Assembly: GCA_030220185.1 (NCBI GenBank)
Contig: JASPKZ010003422.1
Coordinates: forward strand, 1-64,000
DNA: 64,000 bases
Direction: 5' to 3'
From: Diploptera punctata
Taxonomy: Eukaryota > Arthropoda > Insecta > Blattodea > Blaberidae
Shown here in pieces: positions 61,001 to 63,842 of this stretch. The position numbers and the translations under genes were made by a program. The notes under the pieces were generated by a model that saw only the letters and a list, made by a program, of their open reading frames with translations, made no database searches and was not told the DNA's origin. Each line of letters begins with the position of its first letter. Within the stretch, counting starts at the first letter, position 1.

Positions 61001-63842
61001 TTCTCGACGCCTTCCAACTACCATCCATCCTGCAAGTAGACTTCCGCTCCCTCTGCTAGCTGACCGATGAACATCCAAAAATCAAATTTTTTCTCTTTCT
61101 CTGGGAATTTCAAAATTCATGGTTTTCTTTTTATTTTTACAGATGTAAATTTTAGAAAAATCTAAAAAACTCACAATTTGGGAGAAAATTTACATTATAT
61201 TATTTTTAGTCTGATCATCTTACCTCAATATTAATGTTGATTTGTTCTTGAACATGTTTCAAAACAATTCTGTTTTATCGTCAGCTTGTCCAGACTGGTT
61301 GGATTTATGTTGCACCCCCTGGATGTCGATTTCAGCTCCATCCTGTGGTTGGCCAAAGAACCTCCAAACAAGGTCATGCTCCGTCGGTATTTCAAAATTC
61401 ATAACTCTGTTTTTGTTCTTCTGAATATAGATTTTTTCCCAAATAGTCAGCTCTTTTGTATTTTCTAACTGTTTTAATAATTTAGTGACTGAATTTATAT
61501 TATGTTTTTTCAGACCAAACATGAGCAGCAACTGCAGATTTTTCTATTTCCCCATTTTTAATATCTGGGAAAAAATCTATAGTCAGAAGAACAAAAACAG
61601 AGTTATGAATTTTGAAATACTGACGGAGTGTGACCTTGTTTGGAGGTTCTTTGGCCAACCACAGGATGGAACTGACATCGACATCCAGGGTGTACAACAT
61701 ATGCAACATAAATCAAACCAGTCTGGACAAGTTGACGATAAAACAGAATTGTTTCGAAACATGTCCAAGAACAAATCAACATTAATATTGATGTAAGATG
61801 ACCAGACTAAAAATAATATAATTAAAATAACCTCAAAATATCGCTTCCTAAAATTAAAAAGAAAATTTACATTTTCAAAAATAGAAAGAAAACCATGAAT
61901 TTTGAAATTCTCAGAGAAAGAGAAAAAAAATTGATTTGGAAGTTCATCGGTCAGTCAGAAAGAGAGAGCAGAAGTCTTTGGAATCTTTCTTAGGATGGAT
62001 TGGCACCGTTGTATATTATGGCAGTTGGAAGGCATCGAGAATTTTGGTAGAAGAGAAGCAACGAAAACCGGGTCGGCATATAACAAATCAAGAAATACGA
62101 GGTGAGTCAAAAATATTCAAAACTCAATAATAATTAATTACGAGCTGAAACCTGGGTACTGAAAGAAGCAGATAATTATAAGACTATTAACGTTGTCGAG
62201 AGAAACAATTTAGAAGAGTGCTAGGTCCAGTGTAAAGAACAGGGAACTTGGAGGTTGAGAAGGAGTAGTAATGATTATACCTCAAGAATAATAAAGAAAA
62301 TATAGTTAGTTTCATTCAAATCCAAAAAAGATTACAATGGTTTGGTAATATACTAAGAATGCCAAAGTGAAGATTGCCGAATGATATTTTGAATTGGAAG
62401 CCACAGGGAACAAACCGACCCAAGAGGAAGACACAAAGATCAATGGGAGGATGAAGTAATTGAGGATTTAAGAGAGATGGGGATTTTTGATTTGGAAATA
62501 TACTGCACGAGATAGGGAAGAAATGGCGTAGTAAACTAATTGAGAAGGCCAAGACATCCACTGGACTGGAAGTCGTAGATTAGAGCTGATGAAGAAGAAT
62601 AATTAATTACAAGTTATTATATGCTTGTCACCACTCTAGCCGCAGAGGTTACACTTCTTGCAGGTGGGCACCACCCAAACTAGAGGAGTCTCTTACCATG
62701 GTTGTGTTGTTTGTGTAACAGCCCAATGTTGGGTCTTAGAGTCGCATGCAAATACATTAGTCTCTGGTGAGTTGAGTTTTCCGTGAGAACATGTAAAGTT
62801 CGAATTAGCGAGTCGCTGACTGGTCATGCATGAAAGTAGTTTTTTTCATAACATTGGCAAGAAATTACCCAGAATTCTCAGCGATAAAACCACTTCCGTT
62901 ATTTTCGTCTGCTAGAGGAACACATTTACGCTTACATCCTGCAAATAAAACCGTATATGACGACGTCTGCATCGTGCAATATTATGCCAAATCTCCTGTT
63001 CTTCCAGTTGAATTCTTTGGTAGTCTCTATCAAATTCCTTTTCTCTGCATATACTGAAAACATGATCGAAGTCTTCAAGGTCCGACATCTTGGATAAAGC
63101 AGCAAGGTTACAAACTACATCGGTTACCATCGGGTTGCTCACGATTCGTTCTCTGCAAAGTCACCTCGCCAGGTAGCTTAGGAATTTCGACAATTATTAT
63201 CGCATGAACAGATTTTTGGGTATGCAAAAACGTCTTTGGATGCAACTTTCTCAGCAGAGAACGACTTTTATGGTCTAATGCGTTCATAGATACAACGCTT
63301 AGTCTCTCCTTTGTTATGAGTTACTAGACCAAGTTAATTTAGTTATACTTATTTGCCTATACATGTCATGAATGGTATGCAGTGAACATAAGGACCCAAT
63401 GAGACATCTAGGAGACATGACTATGATGATGTGCTCAGAGGCCTGTTTTCTCAGACTTAAGGTTATTTTACGAGCCTGAAAATCTTCAGATTCGCAATCC
63501 ACAGTTTAAAGTGCCTCCCACAGGACTTGTTCCTTGGGTTTTACCACCTTAACAAAACTCCATTGACTCTAGCCAGATTTGAACCCACAACCCTTGAGAC
63601 TAGAAACAAGGAACATAATCACTAGAGTAACCATGGCCCACAAGCCATTCTTTACAAACTACAAAATATCTCACCTGAAAGAATTTGGTTTGAAATCTAG
63701 TAAAAGCACAACCAATTCTCAGATCTAATTCTTGGCGAGCGTCCACACTCCGAGCCTCGTTTTCATTAGGTTTCCCAAGATTTGCTAGCGCTGCTTTAAT
63801 GTCCTTTTCTGTTATAGCAGAGAAGTGCGCTCTGTACACAAC
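30806..63842 (-). CDS. TOP3B: DNA topoisomerase 3-beta, 3' part of gene (12 exons, 5' end outside window)
   Basis: Type IA topoisomerase that relaxes negatively supercoiled DNA and can also act on RNA; in animals it partners TDRD3. Joining 63842-63675, 60079-59951, 57779-57661, 56325-56125, 52486-52282, 50424-50242, 48009-47800, 46852-46635, 44233-44009, 41542-41387, 39413-39311 and 31015-30806 gives one open frame of 708 codons plus TAG. All junctions are GT/AG and phases match. Seen: the catalytic-Tyr motif [11 protein letters not shown], the GHDAGDHPP motif, paired CxxC fingers, and an RG-rich tail ending AAYFV. Compared with the roughly 860-residue animal family, about 145-155 N-terminal residues (the acidic Toprim start) are missing to the right. 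The introns, up to 8.3 kb, are almost entirely mobile-element debris. Exon evidence is conservation recognised by eye; no transcript was available. Confidence 0.96.
31249..31471. mobile_element. Foldback PLE-derived element 7 with hammerhead
   Basis: Mirror blocks TTCTTCTTACCTCACACTTC and GTATGAGGTAAGAAGAATTC. Core CTGAGGA, stem GGTGAC/GTCGCC, GATA, CTGCGG. Tail ACCTCATAATGTTAAAAATT at right, then the 3' end of the large LINE. Confidence 0.8.
31321..31375 (+). ncRNA. Hammerhead-like motif (degenerate)
   Basis: CTGAGGA, stem II GGTGAC/GTCGCC and GATA in place of GAAA. The cleavage dinucleotide is TG rather than TH, so probably inactive. Confidence 0.45.
31472..35640 (-). mobile_element. Nearly full-length RNase H LINE (I/Nimb-like), inactivated by frameshifts
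   Basis: Five frames in order on the minus strand. Endonuclease: [20 protein letters not shown] (35270-34899), then [20 protein letters not shown] and [13 protein letters not shown] (34894 on). [59 protein letters not shown] and [12 protein letters not shown] (to 33075), with thumb 32942-32721. RNase [48 protein letters not shown] (32618-31491). A CCHC-like end [18 protein letters not shown] follows. The 3' end is an (ACCA)n tail at 31472-31490. At least four frameshifts; lies in the last TOP3B intron in the gene's sense orientation. Confidence 0.92.
35765..36195. mobile_element. PLE palindrome 8
   Basis: The minus arm encodes [20 protein letters not shown] and [20 protein letters not shown]. 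The short plus arm (36090-36190) mirrors the outer terminal region (TTTGAAAACTATAGTTACCG and ATATGAGGTAAGATG). The hammerhead-like core is degenerate (TTGAAAA). Confidence 0.75.
36196..36540. other. Intronic AT-rich DNA, unassigned
   Basis: Nothing recognised in this part of the TOP3B intron. Confidence 0.35.
36541..36870 (+). mobile_element. SINE family C
   Basis: GATGTGGTCTCGAGGTAGCG head and body shared with 23141-23500; box B region deleted. Confidence 0.75.
36920..37545. mobile_element. Foldback PLE-derived element 9 with a 48-bp LINE insertion
   Basis: Same family as the element at 621-1463. Minus arm 36940-37256, plus arm 37258-37510, and tail ACCTCAAAATATAACTTCC at right. The right arm has CTGATGATAAAAC and TTTTGAAGCATG instead of GAAACATG. 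Confidence 0.85.
37046..37093 (-). mobile_element. Extremely 5'-truncated LINE insertion (48 bp)
   Basis: GGTTGGTATCTAATGTCGAG and CACTTGATAATGAAATCATT match the very 3' end of the LINE at 31472-31540. The PLE target TATTTATGTTA is duplicated at 37035-37045 and 37094-37104. Confidence 0.88.
37555..37900 (+). mobile_element. LINE RT C-terminal fragment
   Basis: [20 protein letters not shown] and then a [17 protein letters not shown] frame, the post-RT motif of an RTE-like family. Confidence 0.7.
38341..38392 (-). ncRNA. Hammerhead motif, core deletion
   Basis: Minus strand CTGAGG lacks the next A of CUGANGA. Stem II GGTGAC/GTCGCT, GATA, CTGCAG, TA and stem I CGTG remain. Confidence 0.5.
38561..38613 (+). 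ncRNA. Hammerhead motif (GATA variant)
   Basis: Stem I AAAACAG pairs with CTGTGTTTT after the site. Core CTGAGGA (38568-38574), stem II, GATA, stem III CTGCAG, cleavage after GTA (38603). The GAUA replaces GAAA. Confidence 0.6.
38745..39260 (+). mobile_element. LINE RT C-terminal fragment
   Basis: [42 protein letters not shown] in broken frames. Confidence 0.75.
39311..39413 (-). CDS. TOP3B: TOP3B exon K
   Basis: Visible residues 606-639 (103 nt), beginning [19 protein letters not shown] and ending VNVEYKQ, with CSC forming the last finger half. Acceptor is TTTCTAG, donor GTAAAT. The LINE fragment that follows on the plus strand begins roughly 45 bp from this acceptor. Confidence 0.9.
39460..40105 (+). 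mobile_element. RNase H LINE fragment, opposite strand to the large copy
   Basis: One open frame with [40 protein letters not shown] and [18 protein letters not shown], ending ARH stop and ACCAACCAACCA. Almost identical at the protein level to 32130-31491, so a recent insertion; 5' truncated. Confidence 0.92.
40318..40425 (-). mobile_element. tRNA-like element, family T, box B side deleted
   Basis: Keeps GTAGCTCACTTGGTTAGAGC on the minus strand and the CTAAATGCAAATTTTTCTCT end; the 3' acceptor side is lost. Confidence 0.6.
40552..40600 (-). ncRNA. Hammerhead ribozyme-like motif, sense to TOP3B
   Basis: Minus strand: stem I AGTTATGG, core CTGAGGA, a shortened stem II, GAAA, stem III CCGCGG, TA cleavage site and TCATGG pairing back to stem I. 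Located in the TOP3B intron between exons J and K, in the gene's sense strand. Confidence 0.65.
41146..41196 (+). ncRNA. Hammerhead ribozyme-like motif, best stem I
   Basis: Stem I TTATGG/TCATGG (6 pairs), core CTGAGGA (41154-41160), stem II GAACAC/GTGTTT, GAAA (41178-41181), stem III CC/GG with a 2-nt loop, cleavage after GTA (41189). One extra U follows the core relative to the classic form. Stem III is too short for a stable monomer, as in known PLE hammerheads. Confidence 0.72.
41246..41345 (+). repeat. Dispersed repeat R3, end fragment
   Basis: ATTTTATTCGTTAAACAG to AAATCACTCGTGACATTA. Confidence 0.65.
41387..41542 (-). CDS. TOP3B: TOP3B exon J (zinc finger 3)
   Basis: Visible residues 554-604 (156 nt), beginning [17 protein letters not shown] and including [20 protein letters not shown] and CNR. 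The donor GTCACT is a poor match to the 5' splice consensus beyond the GT, but the split Arg codon joins exon K to give CNRCDV, as expected for the family. A PLE insertion begins about 25 bp upstream of the acceptor. Confidence 0.93.
41745..42008 (-). mobile_element. SINE family E nested in PLE
   Basis: Same family as 19395-19612. PLE target CTAGTTTAATT / CTAGTTCAATT flanks the insertion (starts about 41688 and 42008). The segment 41700-41745 probably belongs to the SINE's distal end. Confidence 0.75.
42156..42206 (+). ncRNA. Hammerhead ribozyme-like motif
   Basis: Stem I AAGGTA/TACTT, core CTGAGGA (42163-42169), stem II GAGAC/GTCTC, GAAA (42188-42191), stem III TC/GA with a GC loop, cleavage after ATC (42199). 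All conserved core positions present except an extra U after the core. Confidence 0.72.
42270..42705 (+). mobile_element. PLE 3' fragment, single arm
   Basis: Same family as element 1; GAGGTAAGATG near 42622 and tail AACCTCAAAATATTACTTCC. No mirrored arm. Confidence 0.8.
42745..43185. mobile_element. PLE fragments, partly mirrored
   Basis: Left outer end (42750-42800) mirrors ATATGAGGTAAGAT on the right (43163-43174). Internal plus frame [24 protein letters not shown] with a frameshift. Confidence 0.65.
43278..43329 (-). ncRNA. Hammerhead ribozyme-like motif, sense to TOP3B
   Basis: Minus strand: stem I TAGTA/TACTT, core CTGAAGA, stem II GAGACC/GGTCTC (six perfect pairs), GAAA, TTGCGA, cleavage after ATC. 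In the TOP3B intron between exons I and J. Confidence 0.7.
43897..43947 (+). ncRNA. Hammerhead motif, mirrored copy
   Basis: Core CTGAAGA (43904-43910), stem II GAGACC/GGTCTT, GAAA, TCGCGA, TC. The first stem I position after the cleavage site (C) cannot pair, so weaker than the minus-strand arm. Confidence 0.55.
44009..44233 (-). CDS. TOP3B: TOP3B exon I (zinc fingers 1-2)
   Basis: Visible residues 479-552 (225 nt). It begins [20 protein letters not shown] and ends [10 protein letters not shown], with CxxC pairs CGKC, CSHC and CPYC plus CPLDDFEL. This is the start of the zinc-finger C-terminal region that TOP3B uses for nucleic-acid binding. Donor is GTATAC. A Penelope-like palindrome inserted only about 20 nt into the downstream intron. 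Confidence 0.96.
44364..44464. mobile_element. 101-bp minimal PLE foldback derivative, 12-bp TSD
   Basis: ATTTAGGTAGAATT and AATTCTACCTAAAT mirror; tail TAGGAATTCACACTATGAG on the left; contains ATATGAGGTGAGTGA. ATCAATAAAGCT (44352-44363) and ATCAATAAAACT (44465-44476) flank it inside the LINE. The hammerhead is lost. Confidence 0.82.
44786..44998. mobile_element. Foldback tRNA-like element, 12-bp TSD
   Basis: Begins CATATTTGAAGAGAAAAATT with a tRNA-like core (minus), then the same left end returns in inverse (AATTTTTCTCTTCAAATATG). AAGATTACAAGT (44774-44785) and AAGATTACAATT (44999-45010) flank it. Confidence 0.8.
45017..45319 (+). mobile_element. SINE family B, 14-bp TSD
   Basis: Full-length; TTACAATTATTTAA at 45003-45016 and 45320-45333. 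Confidence 0.92.
45715..46617 (+). repeat. Dispersed repeat R3, interrupted by a PLE derivative
   Basis: Matches 27235-27990 on both sides of the insertion at 46149-46456. Ends about 15 bp from the exon H donor. Confidence 0.75.
46149..46456 (+). mobile_element. Single-arm PLE-derived element 16, 12-bp TSD
   Basis: Left tail ACATTATGAGGTTTAATTC, then C-terminal codons with the 39-bp repeat, a mutated core TTGAGGA, and ATGAGGTAAGAAG. AAACTCACATTT (46137-46148) and AACCTCACATTT (46457-46468) flank it in repeat R3. Confidence 0.83.
46635..46852 (-). CDS. TOP3B: TOP3B exon H
   Basis: Visible residues 406-477 plus a split Arg codon (218 nt), beginning [20 protein letters not shown] and ending [14 protein letters not shown]. 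Matches the end of the type IA core. Donor GTAAGT is at 46634; an old dispersed repeat stops about 15 bp into the intron. Confidence 0.95.
46888..47094. mobile_element. Foldback PLE-derived element 17, 12-bp TSD
   Basis: Arms mirror through TTGACTCACCTCATACTTCT and the long GCGAGGGAGTTAAGAAG block. Right tail ACCTCATAGTGTTATTTCC. ATTACTGTTATT at 46875-46886 and 47095-47106. A second copy lies at 54791-54964. Confidence 0.87.
47130..47540 (+). mobile_element. LINE RT C-terminal fragment
   Basis: [20 protein letters not shown] and then [20 protein letters not shown]; the same family is at 55435-55100 on the minus strand. Confidence 0.8.
47562..47680 (-). mobile_element. tRNA-like element, family T
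   Basis: Minus core AGCTCAGTTTGTAGAGCATT and GGGTTCAAACCCC, with the acceptor 5' end shortened. GAGAAAAATT-type ends. Confidence 0.7.
47800..48009 (-). CDS. TOP3B: TOP3B exon G
   Basis: Visible residues 336-405 (210 nt, phase 0/0). It carries [20 protein letters not shown] followed by [18 protein letters not shown] and ends LVHGYQK. This highly conserved block belongs to the cleavage and strand-passage core. Donor is GTTAGT. Confidence 0.96.
48142..48441. mobile_element. Foldback PLE-derived element 18, nested, 12-bp TSD
   Basis: Arms 48151-48272 and 48273-48400. AAACTAGTTCCC at 48130-48141 and 48442-48453 lies inside the terminal region of another PLE copy (48040-48545). Right tail ACCTCATAGTGTTTCCTCC. 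Confidence 0.88.
48291..48340 (+). ncRNA. Hammerhead-like motif
   Basis: CTGAAGA (48299-48305), long stem II AAGTA/TACTT, GAAA, CCGG and TA. Stem I is weak (G-U rich). The minus arm has a mutated core. Confidence 0.5.
48555..49010. mobile_element. PLE palindrome 19, rearranged
   Basis: The minus arm and at least two plus-strand pieces repeat AACAAATTTAGATCCAT and GAATTCCCGG-type codons ([20 protein letters not shown]). Confidence 0.7.
49130..49545 (-). mobile_element. LINE RT fragment
   Basis: The minus frame has [38 protein letters not shown] (RT motif A) and ending IYKTNL. Confidence 0.85.
49745..50150. repeat. ~305-bp unit with flanking ~100-bp direct repeats and tRNA-like core (family G)
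   Basis: GAAGCTAAAGCTGTTACTAT begins both flanks (about 49776 and 50079). Between them lies a minus-strand tRNA-like core. The same organisation recurs at 51495-51840. Confidence 0.65.
49855..49980 (-). mobile_element. tRNA-like element, family G
   Basis: Minus acceptor GCCTGAA/TTCAGGC, TTAGCTCAATGGTTAAGAGC and GGGTTCGATTCCCGG. Flanked by GTAAAGAGAAAAATTTATGC and its near inverse GCATAAATCCTTCCTTTAC. Confidence 0.75.
50152..50191. repeat. 40-bp near-perfect palindrome
   Basis: Two 20-bp arms around ATGCAT with a single mismatch; they equal the two ends of the family G tRNA-like element with the tRNA core removed. Confidence 0.9.
50242..50424 (-). CDS. TOP3B: TOP3B exon F
   Basis: Visible residues 275-335 (183 nt, phase 0/0), beginning [17 protein letters not shown]. 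This is the least conserved part of the core, comparable with the DCKYLQSTISF region of vertebrate TOP3B. Donor is GTAAGA. Confidence 0.93.
50455..50930 (+). repeat. Dispersed repeat R3 copy
   Basis: Matches 45715 onward; starts about 30 bp upstream of the exon F acceptor. Confidence 0.7.
50935..51395. mobile_element. PLE palindrome of the 48.1-kb family with a nested single-arm PLE
   Basis: Left tail GGGAGGAAACACTATGAGG. Minus arm 50975-51075, plus arm split at 51147 by the nested element. The right end mirrors TTTTAACATCTCACCTCACA. Confidence 0.8.
51148..51304 (+). mobile_element. 157-bp single-arm PLE derivative, 12-13-bp TSD
   Basis: AAGTAATACTATA at 51135-51147 and 51305-51317, inside stem II of the host element's hammerhead. 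Ends ACCTCATAATGTGTTTCCC. Confidence 0.85.
51495..51840 (-). mobile_element. tRNA-like family G unit
   Basis: tRNA-like core in 51516-51590, direct-repeat flank at 51725-51815 and a truncated second core start (AAAAATTTTTGCCTGAA). Confidence 0.7.
52282..52486 (-). CDS. TOP3B: TOP3B exon E
   Basis: Visible residues 207-274 after a split Leu codon (205 nt). It encodes [20 protein letters not shown] and ends [12 protein letters not shown]. The HDAGDHPPI segment is a conserved type IA motif after the catalytic tyrosine. Donor is GTAAAT. Confidence 0.95.
52639..53048 (+). mobile_element. SINE family A, 14-bp TSD
   Basis: Full-length copy. TTTACCATTCTGGA at 52625-52638 and 53049-53062. In the intron between exons D and E. 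Confidence 0.93.
53098..54214. mobile_element. Largest PLE foldback element, 12-bp TSD
   Basis: Minus arm 53105-53700 and plus arm 53703-54170. The minus arm encodes [35 protein letters not shown] and [20 protein letters not shown]; the plus arm keeps [10 protein letters not shown]. Both end in CTGAAGATGGAGCAATAGC and GAAA. Right tail ACCTCATAATGTAACTTCC. ATAATTTTTTGA (53086-53097) and ATAATTTTTGGA (54215-54226) flank it. Close to the parent element in coding quality. Confidence 0.88.
54262..54382 (-). mobile_element. tRNA-like element, family T
   Basis: Box B GGGTTCAAACCGC retained, D arm damaged. Ends as in other copies. Confidence 0.65.
54505..54680 (+). mobile_element. PLE 3' fragment
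   Basis: [24 protein letters not shown] codons, then a hammerhead region and ATATGAGGTACGG. Confidence 0.7.
54581..54627 (+). ncRNA. Hammerhead motif with core mutation
   Basis: Stem I AAATTA/TAATC and GAAA present, stem II GAAG/CTTC, but the core reads CCGAAGA (U4 replaced by C), which should abolish activity. Confidence 0.5.
54791..54964. mobile_element. Foldback PLE-derived element 23, 12-bp TSD
   Basis: Inverse orientation of the 46888-47094 family. Left tail GGAAATAACACTATGAGAT. CAAATGTATTAA (54779-54790) and CAAATTTATTAA (54965-54976). Confidence 0.85.
55066..55092. repeat. (TTC)n microsatellite
   Basis: Nine TTC units at the 3' end of a minus-strand LINE fragment. Confidence 0.85.
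55093..55435 (-). mobile_element. LINE RT C-terminal fragment
   Basis: Minus frame [20 protein letters not shown] and [18 protein letters not shown]; 3' end at the (GAA)n tract. Confidence 0.8.
55490..56112. mobile_element. PLE fragments of two families, mirrored pieces
   Basis: Left tail AATAACACTATGAGGTTTC and minus pieces to 55915, then plus piece 55918-56112 ([20 protein letters not shown]). Ends 13 bp before TOP3B exon D. Confidence 0.65.
56125..56325 (-). CDS. TOP3B: TOP3B exon D (catalytic tyrosine exon)
   Basis: Visible residues 139-205. It contains [20 protein letters not shown], then [20 protein letters not shown]. The Tyr in ISYPRTETT is the family's nucleophile that forms the 5'-phosphotyrosine link; its codon is at 56171-56169. 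Donor GTAAGT is at 56124. The active-site motif is intact, so the gene looks functional. Confidence 0.97.
56380..56560 (+). mobile_element. PLE 3' fragment
   Basis: CAAGCTGAAGAAGGTGCTAA followed by ATAAGAGGTAAGAAT and AACCTCTTAATTAAGG. Confidence 0.55.
56575..57260 (-). mobile_element. PLE C-terminal coding region with intact GIY-YIG and hammerhead
   Basis: Minus-strand order: [100 protein letters not shown], then [13 protein letters not shown] stop. The final codons overlap the ribozyme core. One frameshift near 56930. Single arm; in the intron between exons C and D, sense to the gene. Confidence 0.88.
56607..56660 (-). ncRNA. Hammerhead ribozyme-like motif, sense to TOP3B
   Basis: Minus strand: stem I GTGACGATA pairs with TATAGTCA (seven pairs, one mismatch); core CTGAGGA (56651-56645), stem II GGAAC/GTTCC, GAAA, stem III C/G closing a CTAG, cleavage after TT. 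The best-paired example in the window. It also forms the repeat unit of the 26.4-kb minisatellite. Confidence 0.75.
57320..57605 (+). mobile_element. LINE RT C-terminal fragment
   Basis: Frames resembling [20 protein letters not shown] and GRDKMA; broken. Confidence 0.55.
57661..57779 (-). CDS. TOP3B: TOP3B exon C
   Basis: Visible residues 100-138 plus two nucleotides of a split Leu codon (119 nt). It encodes a segment with [20 protein letters not shown], matching the LDWDRVRVF-type stretch of TOP3B. Donor is a strong GTAAGT. Its end phase matches exon D. Confidence 0.93.
57866..57985 (-). mobile_element. tRNA-like element, family T
   Basis: Minus GTAGCTCAATTGGTAGAGCA, and GAGTTCATACCCC as mutated box B. 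Confidence 0.7.
58041..58165 (+). mobile_element. tRNA-like element, family T
   Basis: GTAGTTCAGTGGTAGAGCAT and GGCTTCAAACCCC; AAATTTGCGTTTAGATTGG leader and AATTTTCCTCTTCAAATAT trailer. Head-to-head with the copy at 57866-57985. Confidence 0.75.
58178..58755. mobile_element. Foldback PLE-derived element 27, ~10-bp TSD
   Basis: Minus arm 58190-58445, plus arm 58446-58710. CTGATGATGGAG and CTGCAG in both, but AAAA in place of GAAA. Right tail ACCTCATACTGTTCTTTCC. AAGCATTTCA occurs just outside both ends (58165-58174; 58755-58764). Confidence 0.83.
58765..59034 (+). pseudogene. Transposase N-terminal HTH fragment
   Basis: [20 protein letters not shown] and [20 protein letters not shown] resemble the N-terminal helix-turn-helix of a DDE transposase family common in insects (recognised from memory). 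No catalytic part follows. Confidence 0.5.
59095..59290 (-). mobile_element. PLE 3' fragment with hammerhead
   Basis: Minus terminal region with ATATGAGGTGAGATA and codons for the C-terminus; truncated at 59290, where an RTE LINE fragment begins. Confidence 0.75.
59124..59171 (-). ncRNA. Hammerhead ribozyme-like motif, sense to TOP3B
   Basis: Minus strand: stem I AATTA/TAATT (five perfect pairs next to the core), CTGAAGA (59164-59158), stem II GAAG/CTTC, GAAA, C..G stem III, cleavage after GTA. In the intron between exons B and C. Confidence 0.7.
59291..59640 (+). mobile_element. RTE LINE 3' fragment
   Basis: [19 protein letters not shown], then [19 protein letters not shown], ending AATAGAGTCGGTGAGTTA. 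Confidence 0.85.
59660..59765 (-). mobile_element. tRNA-like repeat, divergent
   Basis: GTGTAGTGGGCTGCACACTA and CGGTTTGATTCCTGG on the minus strand, with an AAAAGAAAAATTAATG edge as in family G. Confidence 0.5.
59951..60079 (-). CDS. TOP3B: TOP3B exon B
   Basis: Visible residues 57-99 (129 nt, phase 0/0), beginning [20 protein letters not shown] and ending [10 protein letters not shown]. The [10 protein letters not shown] segment is typical of topoisomerase III. Acceptor is TATAG before GGAAAA; donor is GTACAG. Confidence 0.95.
60336..60430 (+). mobile_element. tRNA-like element, family T
   Basis: GCTCAGATAGCTCAGTGGTA and GGGTTCAAACATC; acceptor GCTCAGA versus TGTGAGC. Confidence 0.7.
60470..60660. 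repeat. Foldback tRNA-like remnant
   Basis: TTCATACATCTCAATGATGG and its inverse mirror around a truncated tRNA-like piece at about 60540-60570. Confidence 0.65.
60780..60902 (+). mobile_element. tRNA-like element, family T, best preserved
   Basis: The 72-nt core 60810-60881 folds as a class I tRNA: acceptor GCCCAGA/TCTGAGC (one mismatch), D arm GCTC/GAGC, anticodon stem TTGGT/ACCAA with loop TTAGAAA (anticodon AGA), T arm CTGGG/CCCAG. Flanked by GAGAAAAATTTGCATTTAGA and AATTTTTCTCTTC. Confidence 0.8.
60905..62130. mobile_element. PLE palindrome 29 interrupted by another palindrome
   Basis: Left half 60905-61196 (minus) and right half 61861-62130 (plus) mirror: CGAGGTGAGTCAAAA at 62098 versus TTTTGACTCACCTCG at 60938. 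The element at 61197-61860 splits it. Confidence 0.78.
61197..61860. mobile_element. Foldback PLE-derived element 30, nested, 12-14-bp TSD
   Basis: Same family as element 1 (arms 61205-61550 and 61565-61800). GAAAATTTACATT at 61184-61196 and 61861-61873. Right tail ACCTCAAAATATCGCTTCC. The core is mutated in the plus arm (TTGACGA). Confidence 0.88.
62140..62610 (+). mobile_element. LINE RT C-terminal fragment
   Basis: Frames ELKPGY-, [28 protein letters not shown]; broken throughout. Confidence 0.6.
62715..63300 (-). mobile_element. PIF/Harbinger-type remnant, inverse of the 4.9-kb copy
   Basis: The minus frame 63085-62912 gives [20 protein letters not shown] and [20 protein letters not shown]. 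The right end (minus start) GCGTTGTATCTATGAACGCA follows TTA. In the intron between exons A and B. Confidence 0.7.
63395..63643 (-). mobile_element. SINE family A, diverged
   Basis: Complement CATGGTTACTCTAGTGATTA and GGGTTCAAATCTGGC at 63640-63565, body to about 63395. Lies about 30 bp inside the intron from the exon A donor. Confidence 0.75.
63675..63842 (-). CDS. TOP3B: TOP3B exon A (first visible exon; Toprim-adjacent)
   Basis: Visible residues 1-56, starting [11 protein letters not shown] and holding [19 protein letters not shown], the conserved arginine-rich segment of type IA enzymes after the Toprim domain. Acceptor AG is at 63844-63843 and donor GTGAGA starts at 63674. Phase is 0 at both ends (168 nt). 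The frame is open upstream only through the intron, so this is an internal exon; earlier exons are outside the window. A SINE lies about 30 bp into the downstream intron. Confidence 0.95.
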
